Below, one piece after another: positions 15,628 to 23,357 of a DNA stretch of 64,000 bases (position 1 is the first letter of the stretch; every line of letters begins with the position of its first letter). This DNA comes from a bacterium 210917-SL.2.15 (GTDB taxonomy: Bacteria > Bacillota > Clostridia > Oscillospirales > Oscillospiraceae): the NCBI GenBank assembly GCA_020555605.1, contig JAJCJC010000001.1, forward strand, positions 399,662 through 463,661, written 5' to 3'. The translations under genes were made by a program, and so were the position numbers. Under the pieces are notes generated by a model. The model searched no databases, was not told the DNA's origin, and worked only from the letters and a program-made list of their open reading frames with translations.

Positions 15628-16293
15628 TTATTCCACAATCTTGCCGTCCTCAATGCGGACAATCCGATCTGCAAGGCGGGCTATGTCGTCATTGTGGGTA
15701 ATCATCACAACAGTTTGCCGGAACTCCGCACTGGTACGCTTGATAAGCCCCAGCACCTCGGCACTGGTCTTGCTGTCAAGGTTGCCGGTCGGCTCGTCGG
15801 CCAGCACAATAGCCGGTTTGGTAATCAGGGCGCGGGCAATCGCCACACGCTGCTGCTGTCCGCCGGAAAGATTGTTCGGCATATTTTTCAGTTTATCTTC
15901 CAGTCCCAGCAGGTGAACGATCTCGTCCAAAAACTTCTGATCCACCGTGTCCCCGTCCAGCTCCACCGGCAGGACAATGTTCTCATACACATTCAGAATG
16001 GGAACAAGGTTATAGTTCTGGAAGATAAAGCCGATGTTGCGGCGGCGAAAGATGGTAAGCTGTTCGTCGTTCATCTTCGACAGTTCTTTGTCCCGGACAA
16101 TCACATTGCCAGAAGTAGGGGTGTCCAGCCCGCCCATCATGTGAAGCAGGGTAGACTTGCCGCTGCCGGAGGTTCCCACAACGGCCACAAATTCGCCGTC
16201 CTCCACGGAGAAGTTCACACCGTCAAGGGCGCGGGTGATGTTCGGCTCTGTGCCGTAATACTTTTTCAGGTCGATAGTCTGTAAAATGCTCAT
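15628..16293 (-). CDS. LolD/MacB-type ABC ATPase
   Basis: A 221-aa ATPase (MSILQTIDLKKYYG) with Walker A GTSGSGKST, the FQNYNLVPILNVYEN Q-loop, signature LSGGQQQRVAIARAL, Walker B IVLADEPTGNLDS and the H-loop THN. This class drives FtsX-like permeases that transduce force instead of forming a channel. It is the only such ATPase near the two FtsX permeases, so permease A may share it. The ATG at 16293 has AGGA about 9 nt upstream. A TTG at 16302 is the alternative. It starts at the end of small gene copy 3. Confidence 0.93.
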   Translation of the reverse strand: MSILQTIDLKKYYGTEPNITRALDGVNFSVEDGEFVAVVGTSGSGKSTLLHMMGGLDTPTSGNVIVRDKELSKMNDEQLTIFRRRNIGFIFQNYNLVPILNVYENIVLPVELDGDTVDQKFLDEIVHLLGLEDKLKNMPNNLSGGQQQRVAIARALITKPAIVLADEPTGNLDSKTSAEVLGLIKRTSAEFRQTVVMITHNDDIARLADRIVRIEDGKIVE

Positions 16294-16298
16294 AAAAT

Positions 16299-16559
16299 TC
16301 AATCCTTTTTTTGTTTGTTGTAAATGCGGAACGCTGCTGCGCCGGTGGCAGCCAACTGCACCAGAATCAGCACAGCGAACAGGCCGAAGCTCTCATAGTA
16401 GAACAGTTCATCCCAAAATAGGAGAACATCACAGAGAGCAGTCAAGGCAACCGTCCAGCGGATGTGCCGGGCCAGCCATTGCCGGAACACCAGCACAAGG
16501 GCAACGGGCGGGACGATCAGCAGCGCCAGATTCAAAATCAATGTCGGGGTCAGTTCCAT
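16299..16559 (-). CDS. Small three-segment membrane protein (copy 3)
   Basis: An 86-aa protein almost identical to copy 2 (MELTPTLILNLALLIVPPVA... KQKKD) with three hydrophobic segments. It is the first gene of an operon with the ATPase and permease B and lies directly behind promoter box B. The ATG at 16559 has GAGGAGG 8 nt upstream. Its conserved place in front of the transporter genes suggests that it helps the transporter or senses the peptide, but that is inference. Confidence 0.78.
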   Translation of the reverse strand: MELTPTLILNLALLIVPPVALVLVFRQWLARHIRWTVALTALCDVLLFWDELFYYESFGLFAVLILVQLAATGAAAFRIYNKQKKD

Positions 16560-16574
16560 TGCGTCGCCTCCTCA

Positions 16575-16685
16575 CTTTTGTTGATAAGGGTATTGTAAAA
16601 CCCAAATGTCCGCGAAATGTTACAGCGGCCAAAAAATTTCATTGAAAATCGGGGTGAAATGTTACAAAGCTCGGACATTTCAAAA
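16575..16685 (-). promoter_or_regulatory. Promoter box B (paired TGTAACATTTC elements)
   Basis: On the minus strand, two perfect TGTAACATTTC copies (16656-16666 and 16614-16624) lie 42 bp apart, followed by TTTTACAATACCC. AAATGTCCG and CGGACATTT form outer inverted ends of the box. It drives small gene copy 3, the ATPase and permease B. The proximal element overlaps the expected -35, as for class II activation by an OmpR-type regulator. Confidence 0.75.
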
Positions 16686-19073
16686 TCAGTCTGCCATTTT
16701 GATCCGTTCCACCAACGAATTTCTGCATTGAATTTTTAGGCAGATAGCAGAAATTATAATAGGTGTTATTATTAAGCAGACACCGTAAATCAGTAATGGA
16801 ATAAAAGGAAAAGCATATTGAAAATAAGTTAATCCATTCGCAGACAATATCCGTACTAACAAATAACCCATCAAGGTTCCTGCCACAACCGTAATAATCA
16901 AGCATGGAATAATCAGTAAGACACTTTCATGCAGCAGCATTTTCTTTATCTGTTTTTTTGTCATACCGATAGACTCCAATATTCCAAATTCTTTTCTCCT
17001 TGTACTGATACGACTAATCAAGGTGTTTGTCAGATTAAAAATGCTAAACATAATGACAAATGCAGATACCCCATAAACTTGTACGCTGGTATTATGAATC
17101 GTATTTGCCGAAGATGCTTTTACCTCTTGTAAGGTTTCCATTACCAAATCAGGGTGTCGGGACAGTATTTTATTTAATTTGCTTTCTACTGATTTACCCA
17201 CTTTTTCATATTCAGGTACGGACAAAGTTAAGGAAGCTGTTAAATCCATATCGCCCCACAACTTTTCTATGGTTTCTTTTGGAAGATAAAAGCCCTCATT
17301 CATACTTTTTTCGGAAGTACCGGCAATCAAAACATCTATGCTGTGTTCAGTTCCATCAAACCATCGTAATGTCACTTTTTCTCCTATTGACGGGCAAGCA
17401 TGATAGACTTCTTTCTGTACGCTTGTTCCTAATATAACCATAGCGTCTTGTTTCACCAATGTTTCGTATGTCCAATCAACAGGAAGCGTTTTCAAAATTT
17501 CCTCCTGATTATCAGGTGTAATCGGAATAATGGGAATTTCTAATTGTTCATCGTGATACTCAATAATGGCTGCGGTTCTCTCCGTAGCATAAATCTCTTT
17601 AACTTCCGGGATTTGTTGCAATTCCTCCATGAGTTCCTGTGAAAAAGGCGTATCAACTTGATACTCCGAAATACCATACGGTTTGGGATTGACTAATGTA
17701 TTGTGGTTAATCGTAATATAATATTCTCCATCTTCCAAATTCCCCATTCTTGCAAAGGAATCTGGATTCCATGATGATATAAAAGTGGCTCCAACCATAA
17801 ATAAAATCCCGCCGATTGCAAGCGAGGCAATCGTCAGATTGTGTTTTTTTCGATTCTGCTTTTCGCTCAATACGGCTAAAGAATACGGTGAGAGCCGAAT
17901 ATGATTTTTTCTATTCTGCACTCTACTTTCTTTTAGTTCTGGATCGTTTCCAACATATTTTGTTGCTTCAATAGGGGAAATATTTGAAGCTATTTGTGCG
18001 GGCTTGTATACGGAAATTTGTACGATGATAATGCCTAATATTATTGCTAAAATACTTGTGGCTATGGCATTGATAATCGTTATTCCATTCGGCTCTAACA
18101 AATATGCAAATATGATACCTACTGTAATACCGGCAGGTATTCCGAACAGGCAGAAACGATACCCCTCTTTACGAATCATCCGCTTAATTTGTTTTTCTGT
18201 CATGCCAATAGTTTTGAGCTGTCCAATCTGCGATACTTGATTTGATACCGAAAGGTAGAACACACTGTATATGACAATTCCGCTTGAAAATGCAATAAAA
18301 AGAGTAGCTAAAAGAACACCTCCCATTCCTGATCCACTAATAAGTGAGGAACAGAATTTGCTATTAAAATAAAGTTGGTTCCTGCTTATGTCTTGGGATA
18401 AAGCCAGACGATATACTGTATTCTCAAAATCAATAAGTCCCATTTCCGTGGCACCATTTACACGAATCAAGGCACTATATGGAATATCAGATAATAACAC
18501 ACCCTGTTCTGCATACGCTGGGGAGACATAAAAGTAAAATGTTCCTGTTTCCACATTATCAGTAAAACCAGTAATGATGAAATCCTCTGTTTTACTCCCC
18601 ACCGTTGGTAAAGTGATGGTATCTCCTATATTTAGCTGATACCCCAGCTCTAATTGAACATTTTTATCAATTACAATTTCATTGTACTGTTCTGGACAGG
18701 TTCCACTGACTAATTCATAGGATTTTATAATTCCAAAACCAGTCGGCTTATAAACCGCTTCAAATTTGATCCCATCCATCAGAAAACTATCACTATGCTT
18801 ATAGGGTACAATATCTTCAAGATCAGGTTCTTTTTTCAGAACTTCTATCTGTTCTGCTGTAAGCCCCCCGATGGTAGCTTGCTGCATTTGATTCAAAATC
18901 TTTTGTTCACTAATTTTGCTGCCTTGTTGGAATAAGGAGATTCCCACAATCAAACTAATTGCCAGCGCAATGGTCAAAACATTAAAAAAGCAAAAAATAC
19001 GATTTGAAGATACATTGCGTTTTGCTAATTTCTTTACAATGGCGCTGGTGTCATTCTCAAAAGGCCATGTCAT
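16686..19073 (-). CDS. FtsX-type ABC transporter permease A
   Basis: A 795-aa permease sharing the MTWPFENDTSAI N-terminus and the ERIKMAD-type C-terminus with permease B, but with a larger N-terminal extracellular domain. First FtsX domain: IVIYSVFYLSVSNQVSQIGQ and KTIGMTEKQIKRMI. Second: IFNLTNTLISRISTRRKEFG and ESIGMTKKQIKKMLLHES. The start at 19073 (MTWPF) has GAGGTGA about 7 nt upstream. An in-frame extension to 19172 runs into the insertion-sequence flank and is rejected. No ATPase precedes it now; an IS110-family element separates it from promoter box C, so expression may be altered. Confidence 0.87.
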   Translation of the reverse strand: MTWPFENDTSAIVKKLAKRNVSSNRIFCFFNVLTIALAISLIVGISLFQQGSKISEQKILNQMQQATIGGLTAEQIEVLKKEPDLEDIVPYKHSDSFLMDGIKFEAVYKPTGFGIIKSYELVSGTCPEQYNEIVIDKNVQLELGYQLNIGDTITLPTVGSKTEDFIITGFTDNVETGTFYFYVSPAYAEQGVLLSDIPYSALIRVNGATEMGLIDFENTVYRLALSQDISRNQLYFNSKFCSSLISGSGMGGVLLATLFIAFSSGIVIYSVFYLSVSNQVSQIGQLKTIGMTEKQIKRMIRKEGYRFCLFGIPAGITVGIIFAYLLEPNGITIINAIATSILAIILGIIIVQISVYKPAQIASNISPIEATKYVGNDPELKESRVQNRKNHIRLSPYSLAVLSEKQNRKKHNLTIASLAIGGILFMVGATFISSWNPDSFARMGNLEDGEYYITINHNTLVNPKPYGISEYQVDTPFSQELMEELQQIPEVKEIYATERTAAIIEYHDEQLEIPIIPITPDNQEEILKTLPVDWTYETLVKQDAMVILGTSVQKEVYHACPSIGEKVTLRWFDGTEHSIDVLIAGTSEKSMNEGFYLPKETIEKLWGDMDLTASLTLSVPEYEKVGKSVESKLNKILSRHPDLVMETLQEVKASSANTIHNTSVQVYGVSAFVIMFSIFNLTNTLISRISTRRKEFGILESIGMTKKQIKKMLLHESVLLIIPCLIITVVAGTLMGYLLVRILSANGLTYFQYAFPFIPLLIYGVCLIITPIIISAICLKIQCRNSLVERIKMAD

Positions 19074-19149
19074 AGTTGTATCACCTCGTATTATATAAAA
19101 GTAGTATTTATAGACCGCTCTCCAGCGGAATGCTACAATAAGTTCAGGA

Positions 19150-19330
19150 TGCTGTGGATTGGTATGTATCACCTACCGCAAAGACGGTTTTCGAGAGGCT
19201 CCAACCACAGCTTCTTTGTTGAAATGTTAATCAGTTAGATACCGCCAGACGGTTTATTTAGAACGAGGTTACAAGAGCAAAGAAGTCTGTGGTCCTGAAC
19301 AGCATCGAAGTAAATACGTCGGAGGTATCA
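19150..19330 (+). ncRNA. Candidate bridge RNA region of the IS110 element
   Basis: IS110-group elements are known to encode a bridge RNA in the non-coding stretch upstream of the recombinase. This 180-nt interval has no gene, lies in that place and contains several short self-complementary segments. The assignment is by position and family knowledge; no fold was computed. Confidence 0.4.
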
Positions 19331-19332
19331 AA

Positions 19333-20508
19333 ATGATTTGTGTTGGAATTGACATTGCCAAGGATAAGCATGACTGTTGTATTCTTGATTCAGATGGAAC
19401 GGTTCGTGCTGACTGCTTTACCATTCCCAACAACATGGATGGATTCAAGCAGCTGCTTCAAACGATTCGAAACTGTACCAAAAAGTCAGGCAAAATAAAA
19501 GTAGGACTTGAGGCCACCGGGCATTACAGTTACAACATTCTTGGATTTCTTCTTGACAACGGTCTGCCAACTTATGTCATTAACCCTTTGCACACCAACC
19601 TGTACCGAAAGAGTCTCAGCCTTCGCAAAACTAAAACCGATCGTGTGGATGCAAGAACGATTGCAACTATGCTATTGTCCGATGTAGACCTCAAGTCCTA
19701 CACAGATATAGCATACCACAACGAAGAGCTAAAGTCACTAACAAGATACCGATTTGAGAAAGTTCGTGAAAGAGCCAAGTTGAAACAGTCGGTGTCCAGA
19801 CTGGTTACGATCCTGTTTCCAGAGCTGGAAAAGCTCGTTCCCTCTCTCCACGGTGCTTCTGTCTATGCTCTTCTCAGTGAATATCCCGGTGCAAAGCAAA
19901 TTTCAGAAGTCCATCTCACCAAGCTGACAAACCTTCTTGTGACAGCATCTAAGGGGCATTACGGAAAAGAAAAAGCCACCCTGATTCGAGAGACAGCCAG
20001 AGCTTCTATTGGCTCTGTCATGCCTGCCAAATCTCTGGAATTGAAGCATACCATTAAACTCATTCAGGAACTCACCTCTGAGATTAACGAAATCGAAGAT
20101 TCTATTCAGAAAATCATAGATGAGCTCAATCCACCAATTCTCTCGATTCCCGGCATGGGAGTAAACTCCGCTGCTGTGATCCTTGCAGAAATCGGGGATT
20201 TCTCCAATTTCAGTTCTCCTGACAAAATTCTTGCTTACGCTGGCTGCTCTCCATCTACATACCAGTCAGGAAAACTCACAAACTGCTATGCTCACATGGA
20301 AAAACGAGGTTCACGCTATCTGCGATATGCGCTTTACAATGCAACCAAATACGTTTGCCATTGGAATCCTGTCTTTGCTGAATACCTTGCCAAGAAACGT
20401 GCCGAAGGAAAACACTACAATGTTGCTCTGTCCCATTCCATGAAGAAACTTGTTCGGCTGATTTATGCCTTGCAGAAATCTGGGAAAACATATCTTGCAG
20501 CTGCATGA
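19333..20508 (+). CDS. IS110-family DEDD recombinase (transposase)
   Basis: A 391-aa recombinase with the RuvC-like DEDD catalytic set: Asp7 in VGIDIAKDKHD, Glu60 in KVGLEATGHY, and Asp103 and Asp106 in KTKTDRVDARTIA. The C-terminal Tnp_20 domain (ILSIPGMGVNSAAVILAEIG, then AGCSPSTYQSGK) holds the probable nucleophilic serine. The length is normal and the frame intact. The ATG at 19333 has GGAGG 8 nt upstream. Recombinases of this family cut and join DNA guided by an element-encoded bridge RNA. The gene is on the plus strand, against its neighbours. Confidence 0.93.
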   Translation: MICVGIDIAKDKHDCCILDSDGTVRADCFTIPNNMDGFKQLLQTIRNCTKKSGKIKVGLEATGHYSYNILGFLLDNGLPTYVINPLHTNLYRKSLSLRKTKTDRVDARTIATMLLSDVDLKSYTDIAYHNEELKSLTRYRFEKVRERAKLKQSVSRLVTILFPELEKLVPSLHGASVYALLSEYPGAKQISEVHLTKLTNLLVTASKGHYGKEKATLIRETARASIGSVMPAKSLELKHTIKLIQELTSEINEIEDSIQKIIDELNPPILSIPGMGVNSAAVILAEIGDFSNFSSPDKILAYAGCSPSTYQSGKLTNCYAHMEKRGSRYLRYALYNATKYVCHWNPVFAEYLAKKRAEGKHYNVALSHSMKKLVRLIYALQKSGKTYLAAA

Positions 20509-20575
20509 TTTTCTCCTGAGCCTGAGCTAAACCCAAGAACAACTTAGCTGGCGCAGCGAACCCTTGACGAACCGA

Positions 20576-20674
20576 AGCATTCAAATGCTATCCTGTTTGT
20601 GCGAGGGCTGGCTGGGCTTTGCTTTGCTGTTCTCTCCGTCGCCCTCGCTGTGCTGATTCCAGCATTTGAATGCT
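20576..20674. repeat. Nested inverted repeats forming a possible structured RNA
   Basis: AGCATTCAAATGCT (20576-20589) pairs with AGCATTTGAATGCT (20661-20674), and inside it GCGAGGGC (20601-20608) pairs with GCCCTCGC (20641-20648). The stretch is GC-rich and lies between the IS110 recombinase and box C. It could be the IS end, a terminator relic or a non-coding RNA. Confidence 0.5.
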
Positions 20675-20741
20675 GTTTGTCAGGGGCCGCGGTCGGTTGG
20701 CGGATTTTTTCATTTTGGGGCTTGACTTTTAATAGTTAGTC

Positions 20742-20855
20742 TCCATATTTGATAAGGGTATTGTAAAACCCAAATGTCCGCGAAATGTTACAACAGCCAA
20801 AAAATTTCATTGAAAATCGGGGTGAAATGTTACAACGCTCGGACATTTCAAAAAA
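20742..20855 (-). promoter_or_regulatory. Promoter box C (paired TGTAACATTTC elements)
   Basis: Two perfect TGTAACATTTC copies on the minus strand (20824-20834 and 20782-20792) lie 42 bp apart with outer AAATGTCCG/CGGACATTT ends and TTTTACAATACCC. Identity with box B stops just after CTTATCAA, where IS-associated sequence begins. It lies directly downstream of the sensor kinase gene and has lost its target gene. Confidence 0.72.
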
Positions 20856-20894
20856 AATTACGGCGGGCAGCCGGAAATGGCCGTCCGCCGCGTT

Positions 20895-21926
20895 CTATTT
20901 TGTAGGCAGCATAATGGAAAATTCCGAACCCTTGCCCGGCTCCGAAATCACCTTGATATAGCCGCCCTGCCGCGTTACGATCTCGCGGGCCAGATACAGG
21001 CCAATCCCCATGCCCTGCTGTTCGTGTACTTCTTTCTCACGATAAAAGCGCCGGAAGATAGCGGCCTGATTGCTTTCGGAAATGCCCTTGCCGGTGTCGG
21101 TCACTTTAATCTCCACATACATTTCCCACAGCACCACAGACACAGCGATTTTTCCGCCTGCCGGGGTGTACTTCACCGCATTGTCCAGCAGGTTAAAAAG
21201 GGCTTCGGATGTCCACTTGCTGTCATGGGAAACGGCCAAATCCTCCAGGCAATCCACGGACACGGCAATTTCCTTTTTCTCCGCTGCATACACGATCCCA
21301 CTCATGGCCTGCGCCACGGTATCAAAGAGGCGGCCCGGCTTCTTGTCCAACTGGATCACGCCTGTTTCCAGCCGGGAGGTTTTCACAAGGGCCTGAAAGA
21401 GAAAGTCCAGCTTATCCGTCTGGCTGCGGATTCCCCGGATAAAGTCGGTGCGCTCCGCCTCGGTCATGGGCTTTTCCAGCAGGGTGTCCGTCGCCATTTT
21501 TAGATTGCTTACCGGCGTCTTTACCTGATGGGAAATATCCGATACAAGGGTCTGTAACTCCTGCCATTCCTCGTCCACCCGGCGGCGGTTCTCCTGCATG
21601 ATCTGGTAAAGCCTTGCCAGCCGGTGTCCGATTCTGGCAAGCTGGGTTTCGCTGTCCTCTGGCCGCTGGGGCGCTTCATTCCCGGCGATCATGTGGTCTA
21701 AGGTCTGGCACAGGTCAGCGGTAAACTGCGACAGCCGCTTTCCAAACGCCTGCGTCAGTACAAAAATCCCCACAAGGGCGCACAGCAGCAGCGTCCCGCC
21801 TGTCAGCAGCACCGCAATCTGTTTTGTCACAAGAAACAGGGCTATGGTGATCCCGGACATGGAGAGGACAAGCTCCATTGCCACCCGGCCAAACAGCCGC
21901 TTTACCGAGAGGTTTTGAAACTTCAT
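20895..21926 (-). CDS. Sensor histidine kinase
   Basis: A 343-aa membrane kinase with two hydrophobic N-terminal segments (about 15-32 and 37-60) and almost no external loop. A coiled linker leads to a HisKA domain with phospho-acceptor His133 in SDISHQVKTPVSN, then the ATPase with N box LFNLLDNAVKYTP and the G boxes DTGKGIS and GMGIGLYLA. The short input region resembles intramembrane-sensing kinases that work with ABC transporters in peptide-antibiotic detoxification. The ATG at 21926 overlaps the regulator stop as ATGA, so the pair is coupled. Confidence 0.92.
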   Translation of the reverse strand: MKFQNLSVKRLFGRVAMELVLSMSGITIALFLVTKQIAVLLTGGTLLLCALVGIFVLTQAFGKRLSQFTADLCQTLDHMIAGNEAPQRPEDSETQLARIGHRLARLYQIMQENRRRVDEEWQELQTLVSDISHQVKTPVSNLKMATDTLLEKPMTEAERTDFIRGIRSQTDKLDFLFQALVKTSRLETGVIQLDKKPGRLFDTVAQAMSGIVYAAEKKEIAVSVDCLEDLAVSHDSKWTSEALFNLLDNAVKYTPAGGKIAVSVVLWEMYVEIKVTDTGKGISESNQAAIFRRFYREKEVHEQQGMGIGLYLAREIVTRQGGYIKVISEPGKGSEFSIMLPTK

Positions 21927-22615
21927 TTTACCTCGCCTCCCGTCCATTGATACCCCATGCCGTAAACGGTCTTGATGTAGGGTGCGCCGCCGTCGGCTTC
22001 AATCTTGCTGCGAATACGGCTGATGGAGGTTGTCAGGGTGTGTTCGTCCACAAACCGCTCGTCTATATCCCACAGCTTTTCCAAAAGCTGCCCACGGGTC
22101 AGCACTTGCCGGGGATTTTTACGAAACAGGTTCAGCATTTTGTACTCCATCGGGGATAGAGTCAGGGGCTTGCCGTTTAAGGAAGCCGTCTGCTCCGAGA
22201 AGTCCAGAAACAACCGCCCGTCGTCGTAAATGTCCTTGGCCGGTTTGTGGTGTTCCAGCATGGCGAACATGGCTTTGATTTTTCGCTGCAAGGCCCCGAT
22301 CACAAAGGGCTTTGTGATGTAGTCCACCGCGCCCACCTCATAGCCCCGTATCTGGTCGCTCTCCTGATCGTTGGCGGTCAGGAATATTACGATGGTGTCC
22401 GGGTGCTGGGGCTTTATCAGCTTGCACAGTTCAAAACCGTTCCCGTCCGGCAGGTTGATGTCCAGCAGCACTAAATCAAATTCCCGCTGGCGGATGGCTT
22501 CGGCTGCGGTTCTGGCATTTAGGGCAGAAGTCACGCCGTAGCCGTCTGCGGTCAGGTTATAGGCCACCATCTTATTCAAAAAACTGTCGTCCTCGACAAT
22601 TAAAATCTGCTTCAT
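21923..22615 (-). CDS. OmpR-family response regulator
   Basis: A 230-aa regulator: receiver domain with Asp9/Asp10 (VEDD), phospho-acceptor Asp52 (LLDINLPDG), a switch Thr in FLTAND and Lys in YITKPF. A winged helix follows (PLTLSPMEYKMLNLFRKNPR, then TLTTSISRIRSK and VYGMGYQW). The ATG at 22615 has GGAAGTGAGG upstream. It forms a coupled pair with the sensor kinase. It is the obvious candidate to bind the TGTAACATTTC direct repeats of boxes A-D; the 42-bp spacing equals about four helical turns, which would suit two regulator dimers on one face. Confidence 0.93.
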   Translation of the reverse strand: MKQILIVEDDSFLNKMVAYNLTADGYGVTSALNARTAAEAIRQREFDLVLLDINLPDGNGFELCKLIKPQHPDTIVIFLTANDQESDQIRGYEVGAVDYITKPFVIGALQRKIKAMFAMLEHHKPAKDIYDDGRLFLDFSEQTASLNGKPLTLSPMEYKMLNLFRKNPRQVLTRGQLLEKLWDIDERFVDEHTLTTSISRIRSKIEADGGAPYIKTVYGMGYQWTGGEVK

Positions 22616-22701
22616 ATCCTCACTTCCTTTGCTTTTTGTAGATAGTATAACAGGCAAATGTCCTTTGTTGCAGAAAACACAATTTTCTGATAAAGGAAAA
22701 T

Positions 22702-22812
22702 TTACTCCATTGTTTTAATGCGCTCGATCACAGGATGTCTTTTGCTATATCGTACAGAGAAAACGGAGTAAGCGGCCAGTATGAAGAAAAGCGCTACAAA
22801 ATATATGCTTAT
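22702..22812 (-). pseudogene. C-terminal remnant of an FtsX-type permease
   Basis: An open stretch without a start encodes one hydrophobic helix (IYFVALFFILAAYSVFSV) and ends HPVIERIKTME. The ending aligns with the C-termini of permeases A (LVERIKMAD) and B (LVERLRIVD). It follows promoter box D directly on the minus strand, as if the small gene, the ATPase and most of the permease had been deleted between the box and the permease tail. Confidence 0.6.
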
Positions 22813-22814
22813 TT

Positions 22815-22870
22815 TGATAAGGCCATTGTAAACCCCAAATGTCCGCGAAATGTTACAGCGGACAAAAAAT
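22815..22870 (-). promoter_or_regulatory. Half promoter box D upstream of the response regulator
   Basis: Only the proximal half remains on the minus strand: TGTAACATTTC (22847-22857), CGGACATTT and a TTTACAAT -10. The distal copy is replaced by unrelated AT-rich sequence. It could still drive the regulator-kinase pair and give autoregulation. Confidence 0.6.
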
Positions 22871-22943
22871 TTTATTTTTTTGCATTTCTCTGTTATAGCA
22901 GTTCAAAATAATAACTCTATTATAGGCAGTTATCAAAGGTTTA

Positions 22944-23078
22944 TCAATGCGGCAACTGTAAACAGATTCTCTGCCAAAGACTCTTAAAACTACTGGCAAG
23001 CAATGCAATCTTACGTAAGATTGCGTATTTAGCAGAAATCCCGTTTCCGGAATTCCTGCTAATGCTTGTTGGTGACAT
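22944..23078 (-). CDS. 44-aa hypothetical peptide
   Basis: A short frame beginning MSPTSISRNSGNGISAKYAI and ending LQLPH. It contains a perfect 20-bp palindrome (23005-23024). The SD is weak (GGGGAT just before the ATG at 23078). The frame lies in the junction between the two-component operon and the relaxase 3' remnant. I do not recognise the product, and it may be non-coding. Confidence 0.3.
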   Translation of the reverse strand: MSPTSISRNSGNGISAKYAILRKIALLASSFKSLWQRICLQLPH

Positions 23079-23160
23079 ATCCCCAAACCCCTGAGATCAT
23101 TGCCGGTGGCAATGGCTGCGCGTTCCGTTGGAACGCTGAAAACCAAAAGCAGACAAATCT

Positions 23161-23357
23161 TATTGACGGGATTTTTCTGTGCTGCGCTGCGGTTGTGGTG
23201 GGGAAGAAATCTCTAATAGATATTCCACATTGGCCCGAACATTATGAAGTTCTTTCATATCATTTTTGGCCTGCTTATAGGCAGAATAGGCTTTCCGTTT
23301 TTGTTCCAGAAGATCGGTGTATTCCTCTCGGAGAGATTTGACAGAGGGGCGCTTTTT
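23161..23357 (-). pseudogene. Duplicated 3' end of the MOBP relaxase gene (direct repeat, left copy)
   Basis: This 197-bp stretch matches 27000-27196, the 3' end of the intact relaxase gene, with only a few mismatches. It encodes the relaxase C-terminus (KQAKNDMKELHNVRANVEYL onward). The frame is cut at 23357, where the Nudix gene ends. The two copies are direct repeats 3,839 bp apart and bracket the thiamine cassette. Confidence 0.88.

Larger units (their letters stand above)
19130..20560 (+). mobile_element. IS110-family insertion sequence (boundaries approximate)
   Basis: A DEDD recombinase gene sits with roughly 200 bp of non-coding sequence on its 5' side and a short 3' side, the layout of IS110-group elements. 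These lack clear terminal inverted repeats, so the ends cannot be placed exactly. It interrupts the expected promoter box C to permease A (or small gene-ATPase-permease A) arrangement. Confidence 0.6.

Noticed and set aside
22853..23146. 97-codon minus-strand frame over the junction
   Set aside because: It has no SD and spans unrelated segments including the half promoter box.
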